From DATMER01 sp035556715 (lineage in GTDB: Bacteria; Acidobacteriota; Thermoanaerobaculia; Multivoradales; UBA5704), in contig DATMER010000026.1 of NCBI GenBank assembly GCA_035556715.1, forward strand, positions 62,001-126,000: a DNA stretch of 64,000 nt, read 5' to 3'. Shown here piece by piece: positions 17,014-25,486 of the stretch. The position numbers and the translations under genes were made by a program. The stretch's first letter is position 1. Every line of letters begins with the position of its first letter. The notes under the pieces are model-generated. The model worked only from the letters and a program-made list of their open reading frames with translations. It was not told the DNA's origin and made no database searches.

Positions 17014-17184
17014 GACCTCACCCCCTGTCCCCCTCTCCCATCTCCCTGCCGCCCATCCCCGGGAGAGGGGGAACGTGACTGAGGCAGTCCGGCCTCACGT
17101 TCAGGCACGGCGATCCCAGATACGTCCCCCCTCTCCCGGCGGGGTGTGGGCGGGAGATGGGAGAGGGGGACAGGGGGTGAGGTC
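17014..17184. repeat. Dispersed inverted-repeat element, copy 1
   Basis: About 171 bp. The left arm (17014-17075) and right arm (17122-17184) are largely complementary. Both end in the same phrase: GACCTCACCCCCTGTCCCCC outward on the left, its complement on the right. A 46-base non-pairing centre lies between. A second copy with the same arms but a different centre is at 52752-52921. It starts at the first base after the yhbY stop codon and has no coding capacity. It may act as a terminator or be a MITE-like element. Confidence 0.85.
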
Positions 17185-17252
17185 CTTGCCCCCTCCCGCC
17201 ACCTTTGGCTAAGCTCCCGCCGTCCTTCTCTCTTGAAATCGAGGTATTGCGG

Positions 17253-20200
17253 ATGCCCAGACCTGTCCTCCGTCCATCCCTGTCCTGGATCCTGATCCTC
17301 CTGCTGTTCGTGGGCGCCTCGCCCGCGGTGAGCGCCGCCGCCCCGGAAAAGCCGAAGAAGGCCGACGAGGCCAAGAAGGAGAGCGGCCTCTCCGATCCCG
17401 CCGGGCTCGAAGGGCTCAAGTACCGCTCGATCGGCCCGGCTTGGGGCGGCCGCGTGTCCCGCGCCTCGGGCGTGCCCGGCGATCCGCTCACCTACTACGC
17501 GGCCACGGCTTCCGGCGGGGTCTGGAAGTCGTCGGACGGCGGCTTCAACTGGAAGCCGGTCTTCGAAGAACAGCCGATCTCCTCCATCGGCTCGATCGCC
17601 GTGGCGCCTTCCGATCCCAACGTGGTCTACGTCGGCTCCGGCGAGGCGAACATCCGGGGCAACGTGGCCGCGGGGAACGGCATCTACAAGTCCACGGACG
17701 CGGGCAAGACCTGGACACACGTCTGGAAGCAGGAGGGGCAGATCGGGACCATGGCGGTCCATCCGCGCAATCCGGACGTCGCCTTCGCGGCCGTGCTCGG
17801 ACATGCCTTCGGTCCCAACCCGGAGCGCGGCGTGTACCGGACCCGAGACGGCGGCAGGACCTGGCAGCAGGTGCTCAAGAAGGACGCGGACACCGGCGCC
17901 TCGGACGTGGCGCTCGATCCCTCCAACCCGAACATCGTCTTCGCCGGGCTCTGGCAGGCGCGGCGCCGCCCGTGGGAGATGACCAGCGGCGGTCCGGGCA
18001 GCGGCCTCCACGTCTCGCGCGACGGCGGCGACACCTGGACGCAGCTCACGGAGGGGCTTCCCGAAGGGATCTGGGGCAAGGTGGGCGTGGCCGTGGCGCC
18101 TTCCGACGGCCGGCGGGTCTACGCGCTGATCGAAGCGGAGAAGGGCGGCCTCTTCCGCTCCGACGACGGCGGCGAGAGCTGGACCCTCGCCACGAACAAC
18201 CGCGAGCTGCGGCAGCGCGCCTGGTACTACACCACCGTCACGGTCAGCCCGGGCAACCCCGACGAGGTCTGGGTGCCCAACGTGCCCATGCTCAAGAGCA
18301 TCGACGGCGGCAAGACCTTCAGGAAGATGTTCCTCAGCCACGGCGACCACCACGACCTGTGGATCGATCCCACGAATCCCAAGCGGATGATCGGGGCGGA
18401 CGACGGTGGGGTGGACGTGTCGAACGACGGAGGCGAGACCTGGAACCCGGCGGTGCTGCCGATCGGGCAGTTCTACCATATCTCCGTGGACAACCGGGTG
18501 CCGTTCCACGTGGCCGGCGCCCTCCAGGACATGGGCACGGCGCAGGGGCCGAGCAACTCCCTGAGCTTCCGCGGGATCACCAACGCCGACTGGCACGACG
18601 TGGGCGGCGGCGAGGCCGGCTGGGTGGTCTCGGACCCCTCGGACCCGAACATCGTCTACGCGGGCGAGTACCTGGGGATCATGACCCGCTACGACCATCG
18701 CGTCGGGGAGGCGCGCAACGTCAGCGCCTGGCCGGACAACCCGTCGGGCTGGGCGGCCAAGGACATGCACTACCGCTTCCAGTGGACCGCGCCCATCCAC
18801 ATCTCGCCGCACGACCCGAAGACGGTCTACCACGGCGCGAACGTCCTCTTCCGCACACGGGACGGCGGCCAGACCTGGGACACCATCAGCCCCGACCTGA
18901 CCCGCGACGACGAGTCCAAGCAGCAGTGGTCCGGCGGCCCGATCACCGGCGACAACACCGGGGTCGAGACCTACTGCACGATCTTCGTGGTGGCCGAGTC
19001 CCCCTTGGAGAAGGGGCTGATCTGGGCGGGCAGCGACGACGGGCTCGTGCACATCACCCGCAATGGTGGCGGCAGTAGCGGCAAGTGGGAGAACGTGACG
19101 AAGAACGTCCCCGGCCTCCCCGAGTGGGGCACGGTGAGCATGATCGAGCCCTCGCGCTTCGACGCGGGCACGGCTTATCTCGTGGTCGACGCCCACCGGC
19201 TGGACGACATGCGTCCCTATCTCTGGAAGACCACGGACTACGGGAAGACCTGGAAGCGTTTGGATAAAGACCTGCCCCGCGATGTCTATCTCCACTCCGT
19301 GCGCGAGGACCCCGCCCACAAGGGAACGCTCTACCTCGGCACCGAGCGCGGCGTGGCCGTGTCCCAGGACGACGGCGCCACCTGGAATTCGCTGCGCCTG
19401 AACCTCCCCACCGTGGCCGTCCACGACCTCGCGGTCAAGGACAACAGCCTGGTGCTGGGGACCCACGGCCGGTCGGCCTGGATCCTGGACGACCTGTCGC
19501 TGGTGCGGGAGCAGTCGTCCGAAGCCATGGCCAAGGACGTGCACCTCTACCCCGCTCCGGACGCGGTGCGCTGGGTCTGGCATCGCGGCCCCCGTCTCAC
19601 CAACCGGGTGGGACAGAACCCGGCGCAGGGAGCCCCCCTCCACTACTGGCTCAAGGAGGAGCCCAAGAGGGAGGTGACGATCGAGATCCTGGACGCGAAC
19701 GGCACTTTGGTGCGGAAGATGAGCAGCGCCGAGCCGGAGCCCATCGGGTTCAGCGAGTACATGGAGGATGAGAAGGAGTTCCTCAAGACGCGGACACTCT
19801 CCAAGAAGAAGGGGCTGCAGCGCACGGACTGGGACCTGGCCTGGGAGGGCGCGGAGCTGATCCGGGGAGGGATGCTGGACTACGGCTTTCCGGTCATCGG
19901 CCCGACCGTCCTCCCCGGCACCTACACGGTGCGGCTGACGGCGGATGGAAAGACCGAAAGCACGACGCTGAAGGTGCTGCCGGACCCGCGCTCGACGGTG
20001 TCCCCACAGGATCTGGCGGAGCAGCTCCGCTTCTCGCTGGAGGTACGGGACGCGATCTCCCATCTGACCCGCACGGCCGAGCAGATCCGCAGCGTGCGCC
20101 GGCAGGTCACGGCCCGGAACGACCTCCTGAAGAAGGATGCCAGGGCCGCGGAACTCATCAAGGCTTCCGAGGCGTTCCTGAAGAAGATGGACGCCGTGGA

Positions 20201-20483
20201 GGAGGGGCTGCACAACCCCAAGGCGGAGATCGCCTACGACATCCTGGCCATGAAGGGAGGAGCCATGCCCTACTCGCGCCTCTCCCCCCTCTTCGACTCC
20301 GTCAAGACGGGCGACGGCCCGCCCACCCAGGGCACGAAGAATGTCTTCGCCACGGTGAAGAAGGATCTGGACAGGCTGGACGCCGAGTGGAAGACACTCC
20401 TGGCAGGAGACTTCGCGGCTTTGCAGCAGCAGGCCGAGGCGCTGGAGATGCCGGAGATCTATCTGCCGGGTGGATCCCGGTAA
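17253..20483 (+). CDS. Secreted VPS10/BNR-repeat protein, 1076 aa
   Basis: It starts at an ATG seven bases after GAGGT. Residues 1-31 are a signal peptide. A charged linker is followed by about 650 residues of beta-propeller repeats carrying Asp-box-like phrases (GVWKSSDGGFNWKPV, GIYKSTDAGKTWTHV, GVYRTRDGGRTWQQV, GLFRSDDGGESWTLA and later copies). These are typical of sortilin/VPS10 and BNR-repeat glycosyl-hydrolase-like proteins. The C-terminal 300 residues have an Ig-like strand set and a helical end. No catalytic residues can be assigned. Such proteins are common in Acidobacteria and may bind peptides or glycans outside the cell. It is monocistronic or leads the cupin gene. Confidence 0.88.
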   Translation: MPRPVLRPSLSWILILLLFVGASPAVSAAAPEKPKKADEAKKESGLSDPAGLEGLKYRSIGPAWGGRVSRASGVPGDPLTYYAATASGGVWKSSDGGFNWKPVFEEQPISSIGSIAVAPSDPNVVYVGSGEANIRGNVAAGNGIYKSTDAGKTWTHVWKQEGQIGTMAVHPRNPDVAFAAVLGHAFGPNPERGVYRTRDGGRTWQQVLKKDADTGASDVALDPSNPNIVFAGLWQARRRPWEMTSGGPGSGLHVSRDGGDTWTQLTEGLPEGIWGKVGVAVAPSDGRRVYALIEAEKGGLFRSDDGGESWTLATNNRELRQRAWYYTTVTVSPGNPDEVWVPNVPMLKSIDGGKTFRKMFLSHGDHHDLWIDPTNPKRMIGADDGGVDVSNDGGETWNPAVLPIGQFYHISVDNRVPFHVAGALQDMGTAQGPSNSLSFRGITNADWHDVGGGEAGWVVSDPSDPNIVYAGEYLGIMTRYDHRVGEARNVSAWPDNPSGWAAKDMHYRFQWTAPIHISPHDPKTVYHGANVLFRTRDGGQTWDTISPDLTRDDESKQQWSGGPITGDNTGVETYCTIFVVAESPLEKGLIWAGSDDGLVHITRNGGGSSGKWENVTKNVPGLPEWGTVSMIEPSRFDAGTAYLVVDAHRLDDMRPYLWKTTDYGKTWKRLDKDLPRDVYLHSVREDPAHKGTLYLGTERGVAVSQDDGATWNSLRLNLPTVAVHDLAVKDNSLVLGTHGRSAWILDDLSLVREQSSEAMAKDVHLYPAPDAVRWVWHRGPRLTNRVGQNPAQGAPLHYWLKEEPKREVTIEILDANGTLVRKMSSAEPEPIGFSEYMEDEKEFLKTRTLSKKKGLQRTDWDLAWEGAELIRGGMLDYGFPVIGPTVLPGTYTVRLTADGKTESTTLKVLPDPRSTVSPQDLAEQLRFSLEVRDAISHLTRTAEQIRSVRRQVTARNDLLKKDARAAELIKASEAFLKKMDAVEEGLHNPKAEIAYDILAMKGGAMPYSRLSPLFDSVKTGDGPPTQGTKNVFATVKKDLDRLDAEWKTLLAGDFAALQQQAEALEMPEIYLPGGSR

Positions 20484-20495
20484 AACGGAGAGGAT

Positions 20496-20645
20496 GTGGA
20501 TGTGCAACCGAGCAAGCCGGCGAATGGGGCCGAATTAGTCGCTTACTGGCACCGCGAGGGCCTCATCGGCAGCCGCCCCGAGATTGTCAACAGCCAGGAA
20601 CACGCTCGTGAGCTACGCGAGCAGGAATCGCAGAGGAGACCATTC
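20496..20645 (+). other. Antitoxin-like leader segment in frame with cupin gene
   Basis: A GTG at 20496, preceded by GGAGAGG, opens 50 codons that run in frame into the cupin gene. The translation contains GAELVAYWHREGLIGSRPEI followed by a helix with HARELREQESQRR. From memory this resembles short antitoxin-like proteins that accompany PIN-type toxins. No toxin gene follows. It may be a remnant fused to the cupin frame, or a short gene whose stop was lost. The cupin has its own good start at 20646. Confidence 0.4.
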
Positions 20646-21008
20646 ATGGCGACGCTGATCCCCTCCCCCACCATCATCAAGGCCGCGGGCAACCTGCCCA
20701 AGGTGATCGAGGAGTTCGTCGGCCGGGTCAACTCCGGCACACAGGCGGTGAGCATCGCGCGGATGAGGAGCCCGGCCGGGTGGGTCGAGCCGGGGCAGAC
20801 GCCGGAGTTCGACGAGTACACGGTCGTGCTGCGGGGGATGGTCCGGATCACGACCCGGGACGGGGTGCAGGATGTTCAGGCCGGCCAGGCGGTGATCACT
20901 CCCAAGGGGGAGTGGGTGCAGTACAGCACACCCGGTGCGGAAGGGGCGGAGTACGTGGCGGTGTGCGTGCCGGCGTTCTCCCCGGGGATCGTGCAACGGG
21001 ACGAGTGA
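20646..21008 (+). CDS. Single-domain cupin protein
   Basis: This 120-residue protein starts at an ATG six bases after AGAGGAGA. It is a one-domain cupin: TPEFDEYTVVLRGMVRI (first cupin motif, with Glu/Asp replacing some usual His residues), then VQAGQAVITPKGEWVQYSTP (second motif). Few metal ligands are kept, so it may bind a small molecule rather than catalyse. A longer in-frame version begins at the GTG at 20496. A palindromic repeat separates it from the convergent dipeptidase gene. Confidence 0.8.
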   Translation: MATLIPSPTIIKAAGNLPKVIEEFVGRVNSGTQAVSIARMRSPAGWVEPGQTPEFDEYTVVLRGMVRITTRDGVQDVQAGQAVITPKGEWVQYSTPGAEGAEYVAVCVPAFSPGIVQRDE

Positions 21009-21102
21009 GCTTTTCCCTGGGAACGCCGGCATCCTGCCGGCTCCGGGCTTTTTCTTTTGGAGTGTGGGCCGGCAGGATGCCGGCGGTCCCAGGGAAAAAG
21101 CT
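21008..21102. repeat. Palindromic repeat between convergent genes
   Basis: A 95-bp element: AGCTTTTCCCTGGGA then GCCGGCATCCTGCCGGC on the left, with the near-complement GCCGGCAGGATGCCGGC and TCCCAGGGAAAAAGCT on the right. The inner arms are themselves palindromic. It fills the gap between the cupin stop and the dipeptidase stop and can act as a two-way terminator. From general knowledge, elements with this GCCGGCAGGATGCCGGC core are widespread in unrelated genomes. Confidence 0.85.
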
Positions 21103-22237
21103 ATGCCTTTGCGGGAACCGGAACCGCAGCCGGCTTGCCCCAGATCTCGCCGAGCGCCCGCTGGAAGTTGCCGCCCAGGATCAGCTCGATCTGGCGGTCG
21201 GTGTACCCTCTCCGGATCAGCCCCTCGGTCAGCTCGAAGACCCGGCGCGGGTGCCTGAGGCCGAGCACGTTGTAGCGCGGGCGGACCCGGTTCGTGCGCG
21301 GATCGATGGCGTCCACGTCCGCGTCGCTGCCGAGCCCCACGTGCTCGATCCCGGCCACGCGGATCACGTGCTCGAAGTGGTCGAGGACGTGCCCGATCCG
21401 GGCCGGCTGGCCGCTCTTCAGGAAGGCGGGGATCACCGTGATCCCCATCACGCCCCCACGGTCGGCCATGGCCTTGATCACCCGGTCCGACTTGCAGCGC
21501 GGATGGGCCACCAGGGCGCGGCAGTTCGAGTGCGTGACCAGGACCGGCTTGCGGGAGGCGCGGATGGCGTCCAGGCTCGTCCGCTCGGCCGAGTGGGAGA
21601 TGTCCACCACCATCCCCACGCGGTTCATGGCGGCGACGATCTCGGCACCGTAGGCGGTCAGGCCGTTGTCCTGGGGCTCCTTGCAGCCGCAGCCCAGACG
21701 GTTGCGGGAGTTGTAGGTGAGCTGCGACACCCGCTGGCCGACCTCGTGGAAGGTCTCCACGTCCGCGGCCGTGCGGAAGTGGTCGGCGTTCTGGAAGCCG
21801 ATCAGGATGCCGATCTTCCCCTCCTCCCCGGCGCGCCCGAAGTCCGCGGCCGTGTCCATGCGCAGGAGGTACTGCGGGTGGGCGCCGAGGAAGCGGTTCC
21901 AGCCGGTGGTCCAGCGCAGCGCCGCCTCGTAGGGGTTCGGCTCGTTGGGCTCCACCGCCGGGTGGAAGACCCGGACCCCGGTGTTCAGCAGCTTGAGGTA
22001 GTCGGCCTGGCTGAAGGTCGCGGGCTCGCGCTGCCAGCCGTACAGCTTCGGCCAGTCCAGCGTCAGGAGGCCGAGCATGTCGACCACGACCGACCGGCCG
22101 ACCAGGTCGATGGCCCGGGCGGAGATGTCGGTCCGGTCGGCGGCGAAGAGGCTGAAGCGGCCCCGGTTGACCATCGGGGCGCCCAGCACTCCCGCGCCGG
22201 CGAGCAGACCCGCTCTGAGGAACTCCCTGCGATTCAC
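21101..22237 (-). CDS. Tat-exported membrane dipeptidase, M19 family
   Basis: This 378-residue protein begins MNRREFLRAGLLAGAGVLG, a twin-arginine signal. The body matches the M19 renal dipeptidase-like fold: SVVVDMLGLLTLDWPK near the start, then QLTYNSRNRLGCG, VDISHSAERTSLDAIRASRKPVLVTHSNCRAL (two metal-ligand His), then HVIRVAGIEHVGLGSDADVD (Asp of the active site). It should hydrolyse dipeptides, possibly D-amino-acid-containing ones, in the periplasm. Export through Tat suggests it folds with its metals in the cytoplasm. The gene is monocistronic and convergent with the cupin. Confidence 0.9.
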   Translation of the reverse strand: MNRREFLRAGLLAGAGVLGAPMVNRGRFSLFAADRTDISARAIDLVGRSVVVDMLGLLTLDWPKLYGWQREPATFSQADYLKLLNTGVRVFHPAVEPNEPNPYEAALRWTTGWNRFLGAHPQYLLRMDTAADFGRAGEEGKIGILIGFQNADHFRTAADVETFHEVGQRVSQLTYNSRNRLGCGCKEPQDNGLTAYGAEIVAAMNRVGMVVDISHSAERTSLDAIRASRKPVLVTHSNCRALVAHPRCKSDRVIKAMADRGGVMGITVIPAFLKSGQPARIGHVLDHFEHVIRVAGIEHVGLGSDADVDAIDPRTNRVRPRYNVLGLRHPRRVFELTEGLIRRGYTDRQIELILGGNFQRALGEIWGKPAAVPVPAKA

Positions 22238-22383
22238 GTCTGTACTTCTTCTGTCTCGATAAGGTGAGGGGACTATACACGGGCCATAGGGACCTGTCTA
22301 TAGAAATAGGAACGGGAAATCCGGGAAGCTCCCGCCAGCCGAGTTACAATCAGGCTGTTCCGGCCTAATCTCGATTCATCTCG

Positions 22384-24798
22384 ATGGACTCGATGGACGC
22401 GCTGCGCCAGGATCTCCGCTTCGCCATCCGGTTGCTCCTCAAGAGCCGGGGCTTCGCGGTGATTGCCATGCTCTCCGTGGCGCTCGGGATCGGGGTCAAC
22501 ACGACGGCCTTCGGCGTCCTGCACGGTATCCTTCTCCGGCCCTTCCCCTACGTGGACCCGGAGCGGATCGTCGCCATCTCGACGGAGCACGCGCTCGTCG
22601 AGGGCCACTACGGCTCCTGGTCGTACCCGGACTACCTGGACCTGCAGCTCGAGAGCAGCGTCTTCGAAGGGGTGGCCGCCCACCGCGGCGGAGGGAGCAT
22701 GACCCTGGCGGGTCCCGAGGGGCCGGAGAAGATCGAGATCGACGCCGTCTCGGCCGAGCTCTTTCCGCTCCTCGGAGTCGGTCCGATCCTCGGACGCCCC
22801 TTCACGCCCGGGGAGGACCGGCCGGGAGGACCGCCGGTGGTCCTCCTCAGCCACCGCCTCTGGCAGCGCCGCTTCCAGGGCGACCCCGGCATCGTCGGCA
22901 GCGAGGTGATCGCCGGCGGCAAACCGCACCGGGTGGTCGGCGTCATGCCTCCGGGGTTCGAGTTTCCGGACATCCGGCAGGCCTGGGTGCCGCTCGGGAG
23001 CCGGTGGGCCGAGGGCCCGCGGTCGGTTCGCACTCTCCAGGTGAAGGCGCGCCTGCGGCCAGGCATCTCACTGGAGCACGCACAGGCCGAGGTGAGAGCC
23101 CTTCTGCGCAGGCTGGAGGCGCGCCATCCGCAGACCAACGCGGGCTGGCGCGGCTCGGTGGAGCCGCTGCGGCAGAAGGTCGCCCCTGCCGAGCTGCGGC
23201 TGCCGTTCTTCATCATGGCCGGGGCGGCAGGCTGCGTCCTCCTCATCGCCTGCATCAACGTGAGCAGCCTGCTGCTCGCCCGGGCCGGAAGCCGGCAGAA
23301 AGAGCTGGCGATCCGGGCGGCCCTCGGGTGCAGCCGCGGCCGGATCGTCCGCCAGCTCCTCACCGAGAACGTGCTCCTGGCCCTGGCCGGCGGAGCCCTC
23401 GGCGTGCTGCTCTCGGTCGCGGGGCTCGACGCCGCCGGCCGCGCCCTGGCTCCGGTGCCGTTCTGGATGCGCTTCACGCTGGACGGTCCGGTCCTGCTCT
23501 TCGCGCTCGCCGCGTCGGTGGCCTCCGGCCTTCTCTTCGGGCTCGTCCCGGCCCTGCAGGCGGTGGGGATCGAGCTCCGCTCGACGGTCAAGGACGGCGG
23601 TGGGGCCTGGCGGAGGCGGTTCAACCGGCAGAGCCTCCGGGCGGGCCTCATGGTCGGGGAGGTCGCGATCGCCCTGGTCCTGCTGATCGGCGCGTCGCTC
23701 TTCCTGCGCAGCCTCCTGAGCCTGCGCAACAGCGATCCCCGGTTCGGTTCGCGGGACCTCCTCACTCTCTGGACGACGCTGCAGGGCGACGCCTATGACG
23801 ACGTGGAGAGCCGGGCGGGGAGGGCCGAGGACATCGCGCGGCGGCTCGCGGGGGTGCCGGGGATCGAAGGCGTGGCGGTCGGAGCGGTGCCGCTCTACGA
23901 CACCGGGACCCGCGGCCGGGTCACGCTGGAAGGACAGCGGTTCGCCGCCGGCAAGGAGCCCGCCCCGCAGATCTTCGGCGTGACCGCGGGCTACTTCCGC
24001 ATCCTCCGGGTGCCGCTCCTGCGCGGCCGGGCCTTCACGGACCGGGAGTCCGCCAACGGGGCCGCGGTCGCCGTGGTCAACCAGGCCTTCGTGAGCCGGT
24101 TCTTCCCCGGCTCGGCCGTCGTAGGAAAGCGTCTCCGCCTGGTCGACGAGGAGGGGGCCGGCTGGATGACGATCCTGGGCGTCTCCGGGGACCTCAAGAC
24201 GAACCCCTGGGTGCCGGCCGAGCCGCAGGTCTACGTGCCGCCGCGTTACCAGCAGATCCACTCCCTCGGCATCGTCCTGCGGACCCGGCTCGCCCGCGAC
24301 CGTGCCGTGGGAAGGGTGAGGATGGCGCTCCGCGCTTCCGACCCGGGCCTGCCGCTCTACGACGTCTACTCGATGGACGAGGTCCTCGATAACTACCTCG
24401 CCGTCGAGCGGGCGGTCAGCCAGGGGTTCGCGCTGTTCGGCGCGGTCGCGCTCTTCCTGGCGGCGATCGGGATCTACGGCGTGCTCTCCTGCTCGGTGAG
24501 CCACCGGCTGCGCGAGCTGGGCGTGCGGATCGCGCTGGGGGCGAAGCGCCGGCACGTGCTCGGGCTCGTCCTGGTCCGCGGCCTGGCGCTGGCGGCCTTC
24601 GGCATCGGGCTGGGACTGGCTGCGGCGCTCGTCGCGTCGCGGCTCGTGATCGGAGCGCTCTACGGCGTCAGCCCGACCGATCCATTGAGCTTCATGACCA
24701 TCCCCCTCCTCCTCCTGACCGTGGCGCTCGCGGCCTGCTGGGTCCCGGCCCGCCGCGCCATGGACACGAACCCCGTGGAGGCGATCCGGAGCGAGTGA
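22384..24798 (+). CDS. MacB/FtsX-type permease (acidobacterial duplicated permease)
   Basis: This 804-residue protein starts LRQDLRFAIRLLLKSRGFAVIAMLSVALGIGVNTTAFGVLHGILLRPFPY, the standard opening of the large MacB-periplasmic-core/FtsX permeases abundant in Acidobacteria. Two MacB core domains (about 75-250 and 445-640) alternate with two FtsX blocks of three or four membrane helices (about 275-420 and 680-800). It ends PARRAMDTNPVEAIRSE. No ATPase gene is adjacent, so it is an 'orphan' permease whose partner is elsewhere. Export of peptides, lipoproteins or drugs is possible, but no substrate is known. Confidence 0.92.
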   Translation: MDSMDALRQDLRFAIRLLLKSRGFAVIAMLSVALGIGVNTTAFGVLHGILLRPFPYVDPERIVAISTEHALVEGHYGSWSYPDYLDLQLESSVFEGVAAHRGGGSMTLAGPEGPEKIEIDAVSAELFPLLGVGPILGRPFTPGEDRPGGPPVVLLSHRLWQRRFQGDPGIVGSEVIAGGKPHRVVGVMPPGFEFPDIRQAWVPLGSRWAEGPRSVRTLQVKARLRPGISLEHAQAEVRALLRRLEARHPQTNAGWRGSVEPLRQKVAPAELRLPFFIMAGAAGCVLLIACINVSSLLLARAGSRQKELAIRAALGCSRGRIVRQLLTENVLLALAGGALGVLLSVAGLDAAGRALAPVPFWMRFTLDGPVLLFALAASVASGLLFGLVPALQAVGIELRSTVKDGGGAWRRRFNRQSLRAGLMVGEVAIALVLLIGASLFLRSLLSLRNSDPRFGSRDLLTLWTTLQGDAYDDVESRAGRAEDIARRLAGVPGIEGVAVGAVPLYDTGTRGRVTLEGQRFAAGKEPAPQIFGVTAGYFRILRVPLLRGRAFTDRESANGAAVAVVNQAFVSRFFPGSAVVGKRLRLVDEEGAGWMTILGVSGDLKTNPWVPAEPQVYVPPRYQQIHSLGIVLRTRLARDRAVGRVRMALRASDPGLPLYDVYSMDEVLDNYLAVERAVSQGFALFGAVALFLAAIGIYGVLSCSVSHRLRELGVRIALGAKRRHVLGLVLVRGLALAAFGIGLGLAAALVASRLVIGALYGVSPTDPLSFMTIPLLLLTVALAACWVPARRAMDTNPVEAIRSE

Positions 24799-24884
24799 GC
24801 TGGCCTCTCCTTTGGCCTCTCCTTTGCAGGGTACAGAAGGTGACCCGGTTCGGGTCCTTAAACTACTTTGTGAAGGAGAGTCTG

Positions 24885-25361
24885 ATGAACGACCACGACA
24901 ACAAGGACAAGGTACATCCGGTCGGCAGCGGTACGGGTGCCGCGGCCGGCGCCGCCACGGGCGCTGCCGTCGGTACGATGGTGGGCGGGCCGGTGGTCGG
25001 CACGCTGGTCGGAGCCGCGGTCGGAGCCGTCGCCGGAGGCCTCGTCGGCCACGGCATCGCCGAGGCCATCAATCCCACCGAGGAAAACGCCTACTGGAGC
25101 GAGAACTACCGCACGCGGCCCTACGCCGAGAGCGGCCGTGACTACGAGCACTACCAGCCCGCCTACCAGTACGGCTGGGAGTCCCGGGCCCAACACGCGA
25201 ACAAGAGCTGGGACGAGGCCGAGAACGACCTGGAGCGCGGCTGGGACAACGCCAAGGGCGCGTCCAAGCAGACGTGGAACGAGGCCAGGCACGCGACCCG
25301 CGATGCCTGGCACCGCGTCGAGCGCGCCGTTCCCGGCGACGCGGACCGCGACGGCCGATAG
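24885..25361 (+). CDS. Glycine-zipper protein with charged tail
   Basis: This 158-residue protein starts at an ATG four bases after AAGGAGAG. Residues 15-60 are a Gly/Ala/Val glycine-zipper stretch (GTGAAAGAATGAAVGTMVGG, then two more similar turns). These form membrane-inserting helix pairs. Residues 75-150 are hydrophilic and rich in Trp, Asp, Glu and Arg (WDEAENDLERGWDNAKG and similar). The family resembles stress-related surface or envelope proteins. No signal peptide is seen. It follows the permease gene by 86 bases and is ended by a strong terminator. Confidence 0.78.
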   Translation: MNDHDNKDKVHPVGSGTGAAAGAATGAAVGTMVGGPVVGTLVGAAVGAVAGGLVGHGIAEAINPTEENAYWSENYRTRPYAESGRDYEHYQPAYQYGWESRAQHANKSWDEAENDLERGWDNAKGASKQTWNEARHATRDAWHRVERAVPGDADRDGR

Positions 25362-25379
25362 GATTCCGCCCTCCTGACA

Positions 25380-25417
25380 ACTCCGAGACCCGGGTGAGCT
25401 CATCCGGGTCTCGGAGT
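25380..25417 (+). terminator. Strong intrinsic-type terminator
   Basis: A 14-bp perfect stem (ACTCCGAGACCCGG with CCGGGTCTCGGAGT) encloses a 10-base loop and is followed by CTTG. It lies 18 bases after the glycine-zipper gene and before the sugar dehydrogenase gene, so it separates two transcription units. Confidence 0.75.
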
Positions 25418-25486
25418 CTTGCACCCGAGCCATGCACCGAAGCCATGCATCGATATGCTAGGCTGACATGCGAAGGAGGACCTCCG

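Noticed and set aside
16965..20507. 1180-codon open frame on the minus strand opposite the VPS10/BNR gene
   Set aside because: Low-complexity translation with no recognisable domain, while the plus strand gives a signal peptide and repeats of a known family.
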